A stretch of 64,000 bases of DNA from Cladorhizidae sp. MBARI D1340-BT2 (Eukaryota; Porifera; Demospongiae; Poecilosclerida; Cladorhizidae): the NCBI GenBank assembly GCA_028752905.1, contig JAQNBH010000013.1:13605816-13669815 (forward strand). Reading direction: 5' to 3'. Positions 12,181-24,112 of this stretch are shown here, piece by piece (position 1 is the first letter of the stretch; each line of letters starts with the position of its first letter). The notes under the pieces are model-generated. The model was not told the DNA's origin. It saw nothing but the letters and a program-made list of their open reading frames with translations, and did no database searches. A program made the translations under genes and the position numbers.

Positions 12181-13645
12181 TAGATCCTATAATCTCATAG
12201 ATAAAGAATCCTCATAATATTTGCCATCTACAAACGAGAGAGAGGGAGGAGCTGGCTCTGCCTACCTCTATGTTGTTCCATACTCCAAATCGTATATCCT
12301 TACTACTTTCAGCGACTTCCTTCACTCTTAGCAGCGTATCCTATTAGTGTTGCCATGTAGAAACATGTTTGTAAGCAACAGCAACAACACAAGCAACAAC
12401 AACATTGGTGGTTTCATTTCTTTTTTTGACTAGCACATCCAATTTGAAAAGTTACTATCATATAGACAAGAAGTGATGTCCTCTATATGTATGTCTATAA
12501 TACCAGAACTAAACGGTCATGAATATTATTATTTACCATGGACACACATACCTATGTATTCATGTATATATGTGTGCTTCATAATGTAGTTACCTGGTTT
12601 TATGGGAAATTCTGTGCTGTTAGCCACTTAAGCATGTTTATGATATTGAAAACCTTTTACATGTTTCATAAACAAATTAGTTATGAATGGAATGGCATTG
12701 GACAATTTGTAATCTTTGGTATATTTTATGCAAGTTATGTGATGAGAAAATATAGATGGCTATACAGCTAGACACATAGATCCTGAAGATGAATTATCAT
12801 TTTTAACTTTTTGGGGAGCTCCCCATTTACTACTTAAGTTAGCTGAAGACACTCCTTATATTGGTTTGAAACCATTGTTTCCAAACACAGCGGGAAAAAA
12901 AAGTTTATAACTTTTACAAAACTCCCTATAGGACTCTTCAACATGGCCATCTACAGATTTGTTGCCTATGTGCGGATGGGATAGAACACCGATTGAGCAA
13001 GCAATCTACAAATTAATTTGCAATTTCAAATTCATGCATATGTAGATCTGGCAAACAGAGAACAAAGGTGCAGATAATGAAAGATGATGGAGGAAGTCCT
13101 TTTAGCCAAAATTCTCTTAATTGACAAAGCGAAATATTAAATGTATAGCAGAGTGCTGTCATTATTAAAGAATATAGAAGCCAAGGATATTAAAGTAAAA
13201 GTTATCACCAGAAGTAAAATATCAATTATCAGTATGCATGGTTTAGAGTTCATTTTAAGTGCCCGTCAATGATTCGTGATCCTCTTACTCCTTCTAACAT
13301 CAGTATCTTACATCATGATCTCCATAATAATCTTCAATATAATCTATTGCTGCTCCACAGAACTATTTCTGAGTCTAAGAAAGTACAAGATAAAGCTGAC
13401 AGAACTCAGCCGAACTGCACTTTATGGTCGACATTATGCACTTCAAATATTCTGTGGACCAGAGATTCTCTGTATCATTAGAGTTTATTTACAGATTATT
13501 TGCCAAAAGTTTACAGTTTGGGACTGTTCCATCTGCAGACTGGCACCCAATATTCCCATCTTGATAAAACAATTCAACCTGCAGATGAGTCTGACAACAG
13601 AGAGGTTTGGTCAAACTTCACTTGCTTTTTATGTATTTACTGCAG
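12181..13645. other. Probable intronic or upstream sequence of gene 2
   Basis: No exon could be assigned. A plus-strand frame opening at 13276 has a hydrophobic stretch (ILLLLLTSVSYIMISIIIF) followed by a basic segment, as a membrane-anchor exon might. It lacks a convincing donor site and lies in a different frame from the tail exon, so I did not include it. Confidence 0.3.
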
Positions 13646-14267
13646 TGTGGTCTCAGAAAAAGGAAGTGGGTGTGTGGACTCGGTGGACCCTACCATGACA
13701 TATACCACCGATACAGAGCGGAACACGAAAAGCATTGACAACAAAGTTGTCAACACAGGAACCAGATCTATCGAAATAGTTGGAAATGAGTGCTATGGCA
13801 TTCATTCTTCTCTGAACAAGCAGAATGAAAGCCTTGCGATCTCTGATAACAAAGGAAGTGGGTGTGGAGATTCTGTGAACTCGAGGAGTACATATACCAC
13901 CAATGTCAAGCAGAACACAAAAACCATAGACAAGGTTGACAACCCCGGAGCCAGCTGTATCGATATAGTTGGAAATGAGTGCTACGGTATTTGTTCTTCT
14001 CAGATCAAGCAGAATGAAAGCCTTGTCCGCAACCCTGCAGCCAGCTGTATTGATGTAGTTGGAAATGAGTGCTATGGCATTTGTTCCTCTCAGAACAAGC
14101 AGAATGAAAGCCTTGCCCGCAACCCTGCAACCAGCTGTATTGAAATAGTTGGAAATGAATGCTACGGCATTTGTTCTTCTCAGAACAAGCAGGATGAAAG
14201 CCGTGTTGTTCTTGACAACAAAGGAAGTGGGTTTGAAGATATGGGGGATGTGCTTCCTATGACATAA
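13646..14267 (+). CDS. Last exon of gene 2: cytoplasmic tail with tyrosine-containing repeats
   Basis: An open frame runs to a TAA stop at 14265-14267. The best exon start is after the TACTGCAG acceptor at 13645, entering in phase 2 and coding for about 206 residues. The protein is hydrophilic and repetitive. The 30-residue unit NPAASCIDVVGNECYGICSS...KQNESLAR occurs three times at exact 90-bp spacing (13941, 14031, 14121), with a diverged earlier copy near 13755. A longer segment (KGSGC.DSV......YTT....NTK.ID) occurs twice. Each repeat holds one ECYGI tyrosine. The composition suits an intracellular tail that docks signalling proteins when phosphorylated; this is inference, as no catalytic domain is present. 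Upstream exons (ectodomain, membrane span) were not found. The open frame extends upstream to 13500, so an earlier exon start is possible. Confidence 0.62.
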
Positions 14268-14333
14268 CAGACTGGCTGATGTGAAGCTAAGCCTCTGTGA
14301 AAGTAATCAGGAGCCTTCTCTGGACTATTAAGA

Positions 14334-14339
14334 AATAAA
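14334..14339 (+). terminator. Candidate polyadenylation signal AATAAA for gene 2
   Basis: AATAAA lies 67 bp after the stop codon of the gene 2 tail exon, a usual position for a short 3' UTR. No independent evidence of the cleavage site is visible. Confidence 0.5.
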
Positions 14340-15536
14340 ATAATCTCTGAATATTGTATGCCTGTATATACTATATTTTGTGTTTGTGCATGTAGATATT
14401 ATTATTTAGGATTTTTTTGGCGTATATTTATCTTCCACATTATGTGACAAATCTTGTTATATCAAGTCTGTATTTAAGAATATTTTGAGCAACTCTTTTG
14501 TTGCATGCAGATTATAAACACAAGGAATCCAGCATTAAGGCTTGCTGATTGGAGGCAAAGAATCAGCTACATCATGCTAATTGTGAGCTGTAAGGGGTTG
14601 ACAAGCTGGTGGTGGGATGGAGGGTCATCATAATATGCTAATTAAGTGATCAGTGATAATAGCAGTGGTGGAGCCAGTTAAAGCATGGTAATATAGCCGT
14701 GACAGGTTAGTCATTGAATATAAGCTCGGGGGGCTTGGCTGAGTGGGTTTGGGTGGATGGGTTGGAGTCTAGGCATGTTAATCGTGGGGGCAGGGTGCCT
14801 ATTATTATGATATGCATTTTGGTGGGCTCTGGGGGACTTTGTAGTATGCAAGTTATAGTGTCTGCCTTTTTACTTGTCAATGGCAAGAGGTAAGTAAATC
14901 CAACTTCTCACCACTTTATGCGGCATTATGAAAGAGCAATTTTCAAAAATAAGTAAAAAATTTACTACTAGGCTATTGATAGTGCACCTCATCCATCAGT
15001 GTTTGCCAATCAATGTATGAGTGATGTCGTTGCATGCTTTAAGAACATCAATCCTGGAGGTCCTCATCTAACAGAAAAAGCTAAAGAAAGGCTGAAGTTA
15101 AATCATCGGTTGTCAAGTAAATCTGCATATCCTCCTGTTCGTGGATATTGTTGGCTGTCACCCACAGAAGTTTTAGAAACAAAATTTGTAATATAAAAGT
15201 TTGGTTTTTACCAGCATTTACCACCTTGAAACTCCAAGCTCTGTTTCTGGGTACTATCCAAAATTTCAAAGTCCACTACCACCATTTGCTCTGTTCTGTC
15301 AAGATAGATGAGTGCGAAACAGCTCAGTGTAGTGACATTCTCGTAGCAATAAAGTGGGTGGTAATGGCATGGTTACTGGTTAGGACAGACACTATCTCCA
15401 AATGCTTTTGGAAGGCTTTAACAGTCAATGATTGCTTAGGTGTAGTGTCTTGTCCACTGGAAAAAGCTGGTGGTGGGACATGGACAGTCTGTTAAGGTTC
15501 TTTCTGGTGTTTAGCCTATATCTGGCCTCTTTGCAA
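14340..15536. other. Intergenic, nothing recognised
   Basis: Overlapping frames at 14999-15196, 15081-15269 and 15148-15495 lie on both strands and show no family signature. A purine- and G-rich segment occupies 14720-14850. Confidence 0.35.
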
Positions 15537-15853
15537 TGTTAGGACACACAAGATTGGTAAAAGATAGCTTACACACCAAACTCTACTCTAATACAGAACA
15601 GTAGGTGCAGTAACTCGAGAAGAACAGAACACACTGGAACTGAGGCAGTGGAGAGCCTAAGTAGGCACTCCACTGCTGACATAGCAAATGCAAATTGGAC
15701 CAATCACACACAGCTAAATATGACAGTCGAAATGATCCTGACACATATTTAAATCATCAATACCTGTGAAGTATTAACCAAAGATATCTGTTCAAAATTT
15801 CCTTTTAGCCCAGTGCCGGTTGCTATGCTGTTGTCAGGGAGTTGTCCCTGACA
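15537..15853 (-). repeat. 3' LTR of gypsy element B
   Basis: Read on the minus strand, the purine tract GAACGGGAAGGAGGGAG is followed immediately by TGTCAGGGACA at 15853. The proposed LTR ends in TCCTAACA at 15537, so it runs TG...CA with roughly inverted ends (TGTCAGG / CCTAACA). It is 317 bp long. The matching 5' LTR was not found, so the far end rests on these termini alone. Confidence 0.65.
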
Positions 15854-16488
15854 CTCCCTCCTTCCCGTTCAGTCACTGGCCATTGTTCCCAGTTTTGCCT
15901 GGAGAGAGCATCAGCATTGGCATTTGCGGTCCAAGGACTGTAGGTAACATCGAAATCAAATGGCTGCAAATTAAGAGCCCATTTCATGAGCCGTCCATTG
16001 GTGTTGTTCATAGAGTTGATGAAGTGTTAAGGCCTGATGATCTGTCTGGATTGTAAACTTTCATCCGACCAAGTAGACCTCAAAGTGTCTAAGTGAGTCA
16101 ACCACAGCCAGCCCCTTCTCCACAGTTGAGTACCTGTCTCCCTTGGTAGAAGTTTACAGCTGAAGAATACCATGGGATGGACTGCTCCACTGTAGTCTAT
16201 CTGGCTGAGAACTGCATTGATCCCCTGTTCTGAAGAATCAGTCTGCAGGTAGTATTTCGTGTTAGGATCTGGATACTTCAACACAGGTTGTCTGAGTGGC
16301 TTATTTAAGGCAATCACCAGTTTATCTGTCCATTGGATGAGATTGGGTGCGAACTTCCTTCTCAGATCCGACAAGCCTGCAGACTTATGAGCAAAATTTG
16401 GCACAAAATGACGGTAGTAACCTACTAAACCTAAGAATCCTTTCTTGGTGTGGGAAGAATGCAGTCTCTGACATGTATTAGCTTGCAC
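15823..16488 (-). pseudogene. RNase H region of gypsy element B
   Basis: Two frames cover RNase H. Frame 16488-16027 includes GLVGYYRHFVPNFA (the RT/RNase H connection) and QTDSSEQGINAVLSQ (the first RNase H Asp region). Frame 16011-15823 includes NGRLMKWALNLQPFDFDVTY and NADALSRQNW, the usual end of the domain. About 18 codons after ADALSR the frame ends and the polypurine tract and LTR follow, so there is no room for a downstream integrase. Confidence 0.85.
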
Positions 16489-16895
16489 ACATCCGGTGTC
16501 ACCTTTCCTCTGCCTACTTCATGTCCCAGACAGCAGCAGGTAGACATGCCCAGCTGGCATTTCTGAATCTTGTTAGTCAGTCCCTGTTCTCTCAGCCGTT
16601 GTAGTACTTGTCTCAGATTAATAATGTGGTCGTCCCAGTTGTCACTAAAGTTGGCTATGTCATATAAGTAGGCGACACAGTATTCCCTCATTCGATCTAA
16701 CATATTGTCCATCAATCTTTGGAATGTGGCAGGTTCCCACTTCAACTGAAATGGCATGGTCATGAACTGGAATTTTACGAATGCTGTGGTGAAGGTTGTC
16801 TTATCCCGGTCCTCAACTCTGACCGGCACCTGGTAATATCCTTTGGTGAGGTTGAGAGTAGAGATATAGTGAGCCCTTCTCAGCATCTTCACCAA
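16431..16895 (-). pseudogene. Reverse transcriptase palm of gypsy element B
   Basis: The frame reads HYISTLNLTKGYYQVPV (fingers/palm start), TTFTTAFVKFQFMTMPFQL...PATFQRLMD, and a decayed catalytic box (AYLYDIANFS in place of the Y.DD core). It continues into HIINLRQVLQRLREQGLT. The loss of the second catalytic Asp supports inactivity. Confidence 0.85.
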
Positions 16896-16896
16896 G

Positions 16897-17475
16897 TTAT
16901 ATCAGCCCGTGGTATGGATCTGACACAGTCAAGGCATTCAGCCTCCTGTAATCTACACATACTCGGACCAACCTGTCCTTCTTTGACACAGCAATAATAG
17001 GTGATGCCCAGGGACTCTTATGGTTGAGCTCTAACATTGATTTAATTTCAGATCGAACCTGTTCTTCCCTGGCCTTGCGAATTCTGTAAGGCTGAAGCCT
17101 GATTAGTTGTATGTCACCCGTTTTGATCTCATGTTGAGCTGCAGATGTCAGTTTCATCTCGTCTATCAGGTCGGTCAGATTCTGCTTTTGCCTTCTGTTG
17201 AGATCATCTTCCATGGTAGGTCGACTGGGGTTGCTTGCTTCGAATGTGATGATTTGACCATTGTCATTTACATCTGGCACTGACACTGCCAGAACTGCTG
17301 CTGTAGGGGGAAAATAAGGCTTTAACATATTTACATGAAATTGCCTACACCGCTTCTTTTTATTGTCGATTTGATGAGAGACTTGATGAGAGACCAGTGA
17401 GACGTGATGAGTGATGGAGTATGGCCTTTGCCATTGTGCTGAGAGTTTGTCATAGCCTACTGGCATCACTACCAA
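16897..17475 (-). pseudogene. Fused integrase C-terminus and RT N-terminus (element B)
   Basis: This single 192-residue frame joins two domains. Residues about 1-55 are the integrase C-terminal module: KLSAQWQRPYSI (the position of the GPY/F motif) and CRQFHVNMLKPYF. After a linker of about 45 residues, it continues as the polymerase N-terminus: RIRKAREEQVRSEIKSMLEL...SPWASPIIAVSKKD..VRVCVDYRRLNALTV. This junction is the key evidence for the INT-RT order. Upstream, at about 17760-17480, the broken frame reads GFSPFEMVYW and ..LADMKDLATEKEEAANTKKK, typical of integrase C-terminal halves. Confidence 0.85.
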
Positions 17476-17791
17476 CGCTTAATCCCCCTCAGAGAATGTC
17501 CTCTCTTGAGCCATCTAGTTAAACCATGTCTTTTTCTTTGTGTTGGCAGCCTCCTCTTTCTCAGTGGCCAAATCTTTCATGTCCGCCAGTCTCTGTCTCA
17601 CATGTTGAACAAAACTTACAATTGATTGGTCAGCCTCCTTGTCTGCAGTTCACGTCTCTCTGAGAATGTCGAAAGGTTTCCTCATGTCGCACCAGTATAC
17701 CATTTCAAAGGGTGAAAAGCCTGTGACAGACTGAGGTGCTGCAAAAAGAAGGTGTCCTTCAGGTCTCTGACATTCTTCTTTAGCATTGACT

Positions 17792-18264
17792 TCAGAGTGC
17801 CGTAAAGCATTCAAGCATTCCATCTGTTTCTGGATGGTATGGTGATGTTCTCAGGTGCTTTATGCCTAGCCTTTTCATCAACCCTTTCATCAGGTCTGAC
17901 ATGAAGTTTGATCTTATGTTGGAGAGTATTTCTTCTGATATGTCCATTCTAGCAAAGATATCAAGAAGTGCATCTGCAACCATCTTAATATCAATGCATC
18001 TCAGTGGCACTGCATCTGGGAAATGGGAAGCAAAAATCATTAGTGTCAAGACAAGTGTTTTACCCTTGTGAGAACGTCTCAGTGGTCTGACAATGTCCAT
18101 TGCCATGTGTCTAATTGGCACAGCATATCTGGAAAAGCATTTAGTGGAGCTTTCCATTTTGTCGTGGGAGCAGCACGCCGATATTCTCTGCATGAACGAC
18201 AGGCCCTTGCAACATCAGTTTGGTCTCCAGGCCAGAAGAATCGAGACTGAAGACGATCTGTCAT
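17792..18264 (-). pseudogene. Integrase zinc finger and catalytic core (element B)
   Basis: A broken frame across 18340-18100 shows H..H (AHCNPLAGH) and C..C (ACRSCREYRRA) with FFWPG between them, the integrase H2C2 zinc finger. Frame 18193-17792 holds the catalytic core: AMDIVRPL with the first Asp, SNIRSNFMSDL where the second Asp (normally SDRGSNF) is Asn, and YHPETDGMLECF with the Glu. Loss of one triad residue and the frame breaks mean it is inactive. Confidence 0.83.
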
Positions 18265-18333
18265 TTTCTTCTTACCAAGGTGGCCTGCAAGTGGATTGCA
18301 GTGGGCTATTCTGATGGCCTCTGCTCTCCTTGA

Positions 18334-18651
18334 CTAAGGGAGCATGAGTTTGCTTCCATCTCTGGCCTTGTTGACATGATAGAGCCAGGTCTGGTCACTG
18401 TCAGTCTCAGCCACTTTTTCCCATGCTTTGCAGAGCATTGGTTTGACTTTCTGCTTTCTGGCTAGGTCCTCTGCTTCGATCAGTCGTAGTTGATCAGCAG
18501 CTTGCTCTTTCTGCTGAGCAGTCTCTCTTCTGGCAAGCCTTTTTTCCCACCGGCTTAGCTTTAGTTTCACTTTAGTCTGTGAGAACAAAGAAGAGGAGTC
18601 AAAATCATATATATATTTCAGACTGGTCAGGCTAGCTTCAGATATTGCCAT
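18334..18651 (-). pseudogene. Region upstream of integrase in element B
   Basis: This 105-residue, charged, Gln/Glu/Arg-rich frame (LARRETAQQKEQAADQLR) ends in a segment with TWLYHVNKARDG, as commonly seen just before the integrase zinc finger in gypsy polyproteins. No protease motif is visible, so the element is cut off here. Confidence 0.5.
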
Positions 18652-21600
18652 GGCCTACCAAAAACTTAGATGGATTAATTTAGAAATCTGATTAATAAGA
18701 TATTTACTCAAAGAAGCTATCCCATCAGTTTCCAATATACTACATGAAGTTCTGTAATGGTAATCAAATCCCACAAACTCTAGACCCAATCGGCGACTGT
18801 CATTATTTCATAATGTGTATTGTACAGATAATTCTATATCCGATAGGAAAATATATTGTTGTTCTCACCATTCACATTTAGCCCCTAAACATTCCATATG
18901 CATTATATATGACAGTACCGGAAATCTAACAACAATGTTACTATATTTTTTGTGTTGATGGAATATATGGTTGAAGAATAATGGAGAGTGGAAGTCAAAG
19001 TGGTGTTAGTGGTTAACTTACTGAGAAATATGCACCTAACATTACAAGGGCATAAGAAGATGTTTTTGGAGGGGGGGGGGGCGCTAATGTAAGGTTTGGG
19101 TTAGCTGTATCTAGGTGCATGTTCCCTAGGAAATTTTTCTTTGCAGAGCTCTAAGAATGTATTCTGAACTAAACTTAGGAAGTGTCATAATTAACTAAGC
19201 ATAATTCATAATTAACTCTTAGAAATGCTACAAAACTGCACAATCTGAGAAGCCATGTTGTGATTTTAAATTTGAACAAGCATTATGCTTGTGAGCTACA
19301 ATGGCATCCTATCTTAGCTCCAGCCTCCCCATGCCCCTACCCGACCTGCTTCCTATATATAACAGTGTATTAGCTAGAACTGAAAGTAGATGCAGTGAAC
19401 ATAATTATAATGTCAGTAAGTTATCATTGAAAGCCTTATAATTTTTATTTGTGTCATTTTACTTTGTGGCTAGCACATTGTTTTTGCACTGAAAGATGAA
19501 GTTACCTGTCTGCATGCTTTGACTGGTAGTGTCACCGGATGTTAAATAGCTTGGCCGAGACCAATTACAACCAATGTGGTCATGTTGTAAGTGTTAAACA
19601 TGAGAAGTTTGTGTATATGTTAGCTATTACATTCAAGACAAGCTGACTGGCACTGTTCAGTTGGGGAGGGTATGTCTCCACAATCGTCCGAGGGCCTGAC
19701 TTTGGGAAACAAAGATTTAGAATACCCATGCTGGCTATTATTAGTTTACATCACTGGCAGAAGAAGCAGTTTTCATTAGAGAGAAATTCCTAATACTTCA
19801 TTGCCTGATATTTTAAAAAAAGAGTTAATTCTATTAATTGTAGTCATGAGGAACTGAACTGTATAATATTCTTTCCACCTCAAAGGTATGGAAGATGTTT
19901 TTAAATGTGATGGTATTACTAGTGTGATAATTAATATGAAATTTGGTTTTCCGCTGAATAGTGATAGAACGCATTCAACTACCCCTTGCTTATGTAGGGC
20001 ATAAGTGTGACCACAAACCATATAGAGTTAGCATTACTTATAATTCAAGCATTTTTTTTTTAATGATTAGCCTAGTGATGTATAAAATTACTTTTTCAGC
20101 TGTTGTGAACACTGTTAAATTCTATGATGTTAAAAAAAAATTTTTTTTATTGGGGCAAGTGGTACTCAGAGTATATAGTGGTTCTGGCATATCCAGAGCC
20201 ATGTAACAAGTAACCACAGTGGGGATCTGAGATATCCAGGGCTATGTATTAGGATATGTCACCTTGAGCCACTATGCATACTACTTATGTTGGTCCACTA
20301 GAGATCCCCACAGGACCACCAGTTGAACACCCCATAGAGCCATATAATTGTGTTCATTGGGAGCTCCTGGGTAATCCAACTGGAAGAATTTGTGAAAGTG
20401 CAGACCTCTTGAGGTGGCTCCCATGGTCATTTTCCATTGGGTATGCCACCTTATGAACACCAATCCCTTCACCATTCTAGGAATTCCACCGGCAAGCATT
20501 AACAGTAAGTTATCATGTATAATGTAGGGTCATAGACTGCCAAAATTTCATTAATGGATACGTATTTTATAAGTTATAGTGGTGTGTCGTATGGTATCTT
20601 TCAACTACCAGTCAGATTTTCCAAGCATAAAAACATCGGAACTTTCTAGACATCTAAATATACTCAAAGCAGGTGTACCCCATCCACCTACTCCATTAAG
20701 GATAGAGATATTCTTGTTATAGTGGTGATTATTAAAGTTTGTGATCGGTACAAGTCCAATTTCCACAATTATATCAGGTATCCCAGCAAACTCTAGGCAG
20801 GATCATCCCATCTGACTCCCAATTTAGAGACACGGATTTCTCTTTGTGATGAGAACCTCAGCAAACTATGTAAGCAAGGTGCTATAGTGTCTGTCACAGG
20901 CCTTAGGGCACCTTGCCCACACCAAACCCATGCACCAGTCACCCACTGAGCCTGTACCAACCCCTTGAAAGAGGAGGCTGCTGTCTCAGTGGAGTGGAGA
21001 TGGAGTCATACATAAAAGAGTTCTTGGAGGAGGTTAAGCTAAAGTACCCCTACCTCCTTTTAGCTTCTCTGAGAGGTGGGCTTTAGCCTTTAGCTATCAC
21101 CTCAGACTTAAAAATTACTGTCTCAGTAGCAACCACTCTTCCAAAATCCATGTGCATTTCTTAATGGAGCCTGCCATCAACGATAAGTTGCTGGAGAGCT
21201 CATAGCCTATAGAGGTATTAAGTTTCAACTCGCTATGAAAGTGTAACTCTTTAAAGATTGGTCCAGAAGTGAGCAGCAGTTCACATACCCCAGTCCTCCA
21301 CACGAAGCAAATCATGCCTGAGGCAAAGAACCATATGACTTTCAGTGAGTTACAACCATTAATTCTTGAGATATTCAAGAAGTTCACAAGACAAAGGTCA
21401 GGATAAGTGGTCAGAGTTATCTTGAAGCTGTGTGGGAGTTCCTACCTGCCTGTATCACAACAGACAGGAGCAAGAAGGCCATCATCACATCAATAACACC
21501 AGCAATAATTTCCTGCAATGGTCTATTGTGCCACACTGTTTCCAGAAACAATGCCTAAAGTCCTCTAAATTCCCAGCTAACAACAGCCTGGACTTGATAA

Positions 21601-22940
21601 GGTCAGCAACTGCACCCTTGTGCCAATTGGGAAAATAAAAAGTACTGGGGAAGAATAAAAAGCTCCATCCCACAAACAGTTTAGGTATATAACTTACTAT
21701 AGGATGAGGACTGTTCACTTTCCTTGCAAACAACATTATTATGGCATACCTCATTGCATTCAGTTTCATTTTTCTCTCACCTCTTTTATATTTCTTTGCT
21801 TACCTTTCATCAATTTTACATACTTTAGATGCAGATTTCAGAATCTTAGAATCAATTGACGCACATGCATGAGCAACCTAGCAGAGTTTACTACATAACA
21901 AAATTAACACTTCATTTCAGAGAAATGAAACAGGTTCACAGTGAGCTTGTTTTGAGTTGGAATTTTTGAAGCGCTCAAGCATTAAACCTATCTCATAAGT
22001 GGGCTGGCATTTAACGAGCTTAGGGTTTCAGTAACAGCTAGTGTAGCTAATTATTTTTTGGCTTGGTCTAAGCACTGGACCATTATTTTAGGCACCAGCC
22101 CATCAGTTAACCCATCTGGGGATACCTGTATTGTTGGAATACCAAAAATCAACCCTTGCCTCAAAGAAACATCACCATAATTGGATCAAGGACATTAACT
22201 AGTTCCTCAAAACAAACTCCTTTGTTTAAAGCGGGCCAAGAAAGCCTGGACATGATGACTTATGATGCACTTATCCAATCTGTCAAAGTCTGTTGGATAT
22301 CTGGCAGCAATGATGTCTCAGTAATAGCTTCAATGTTACTTTAGCCATGGCCTGACTTAAAATTAGCCCCATTTTTTTGGCAATGTGGTAAATTCCCTTA
22401 TTTTAATAGTTCTGTGACTTACTCAGGTCCCAAACATTAAAGCCTCATAATTAGAAGCTTTATTAAAACTATATACACATCTGCCTTCCTAAAGACCACC
22501 TCCATCTCCTCTCTATAGACAACGCAGCTGGCAGTTAGTTTATTAAAAGGGGTTGTTTATCTATAAAGCATGACAAAAGTAATTTAATCAGGAATTTAGG
22601 TGCTAGCTTGCTTAAAGTTTTTGGTCAAGTGGAGTCTGTCTTGTATTCAACCAGACTGGTTTCACAAAAGGCCACAGCTGAACTACCAAGTGAAAGACAA
22701 AATGTTTTGATAGCTCTTATGTATGGAAGTGTGAGGGTAGTAGGGAATTCTTACAGTTAGCTGTACTAATTTAGAACGCATTGATAGAGAAAAATGTGGT
22801 GGTTTCCAACTCACAAGAGTGAGGTAACTGTACTATTGTCAAATACAATGATCAAGTATCTAGCTTTATTCCTCTGTTTGGATGGTGGTACATAACTGTG
22901 GGCAGGATTCTAATTTCATCAGCTAATGCTGTTACCTGCT
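18652..22940. other. Intergenic, mostly nothing recognised
   Basis: A short segment near 18735-18800 resembles 36735-36800 (shared CCCACAAA.TCTAGACCCAAT), so it is part of a dispersed repeat. A G-run lies at about 19070-19081. Frames at 20281-20499, 21115-21387 and 21485-21769 show no family signature. I see no splice-supported coding sequence. Confidence 0.35.
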
Positions 22941-22949
22941 AATGATGAT

Positions 22950-24112
22950 CCAGCTATTTTAGATATCAAGAAGCAAAACACTTTAAATTATACATGATCA
23001 TATCCAGAGTGAGTTCTTACAGATTTGATCTTTGCAGCACTTGCATACAATTGTCAGTGAAATCAGTTATTCAGTGTTTTTGCACTGTAATCGAATGAGG
23101 TTAATTATTCTTCAAATAAAGAACAAGTAAACATTAATTTGAGGCAGGCAGACTCACGGTTGGAATCACTCGAAGATTCAATTGTTCTTCACTATATATA
23201 TTTGTTGGTGGCACACTGTTGTGTACATACTAAAGGATACTGTGTTCTGCATGAACTATAGCATGTCTGTGTGTCATGCACACTGTGGTTGCAGAGCTGA
23301 ATCAAGCGTTAAAAACAGTTGTAGTGATCAAGTGTGTAAAACCACATATTTTTATTTACATTGTTATGGACATAGTCTAGATCTCAGTGTTGCTGACACA
23401 TTTATTCATGTCAGATGTTGTGGATCATATGTACTGGAAATTTGCAACTTGTAAAAATTCTCACCTCACAGGAATGCTATTTTTCATAAGCTAAAGGGGG
23501 AGATATCACCATAGGTTCCAAGATTATTCTAATACTGTGGACCACAGTGCTTCATCCCTGGAAAGTTTCAGGCATAAATATGAAACACTGGAAGTATCAT
23601 GGGAAGAAGTAACAATTGTAGTCGGGTGAAAGTAAGGACTAATGGAGTTGCAGCCATAATGAAAAACTTTGATTTCTTTTTTGGTCTGATGCCAGCTGAG
23701 AATTCTTAAACCTACAGATAGTGTCAGTTAGACTCCCTAAGCATCCATCATCAATGTCTGCTTTTGAAGACTGCTCTATTGTGCATTGTTGTTTTTGAGA
23801 AGATCATGCAGGACTGACATTTGCTTCGGGCAGAAGCTAAAGAATGGTCTAATGCATATGACAAAGGCTTATGCACAGCATATTTCAGAGCCCTACTACT
23901 CCGATGAAGTTCCAATAGTGTACTATAGACAGATGGACAATAGATGTTGCTGTGATAAAATCATATTTGTCTTCAATCAGGTGGACTATTACATGTATGC
24001 AAAACTGGAACAGGTTATAATTCTGGCTGCAATGAATGTCTGCTACCACGATAGGCTTCAAGAAGTGGTGAACTTTTATGGAGATGATTTTAGGATGTCA
24101 AAACTAGCTTGA
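22950..24112 (+). pseudogene. hAT-superfamily transposase remnant (ZMYM1-like type)
   Basis: Across frames, the order of conserved segments matches hAT-type transposases related to ZMYM1/TTF-zinc-finger proteins. Near 23335-23400 is YLHCYGHSLDLSVADT. At about 23540-23700 is a broken frame with ASSLESFRHKYETLEVSWEE and NGVAAIMKNFDFFFGL. Near 23740 is SMSAFED. At 23786-24112 is a C-terminal piece with NQVDYYMY...YHDRLQEVVNFYGDDF. Stops and frameshifts separate them. The terminal inverted repeats were not found. Confidence 0.7.

Larger units (their letters stand above)
15537..18651 (-). mobile_element. Ty3/gypsy element B with integrase upstream of RT (Gmr1-like order), 5'-truncated
   Basis: On the minus strand the pol order is integrase zinc finger (18330-18100), integrase core (18193-17792), integrase C-terminus (about 17760-17320), RT (17150-16400), RNase H (16400-15823), then directly a polypurine tract and LTR (15853-15537). 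In ordinary gypsy elements integrase follows RNase H. Here one uninterrupted frame (17475-16897) holds both the integrase C-terminal HVNMLKPY motif and the RT start (SPWASPI...VCVDYRRLN). That excludes a simple fusion of two insertions, unless they fused in frame. Gag, protease and the 5' LTR are missing. Stops, frameshifts and lost catalytic residues show that it is dead. Confidence 0.85.

Noticed and set aside
13276..13698. A hydrophobic frame considered as the membrane exon of gene 2
   Set aside because: No convincing donor joins it to the tail exon, and the frame differs from that of the tail.
21115..21769. Two minus-strand frames of about 90 residues each, considered as gene exons
   Set aside because: No domain signature, no splice context, and no similarity to the other features here.
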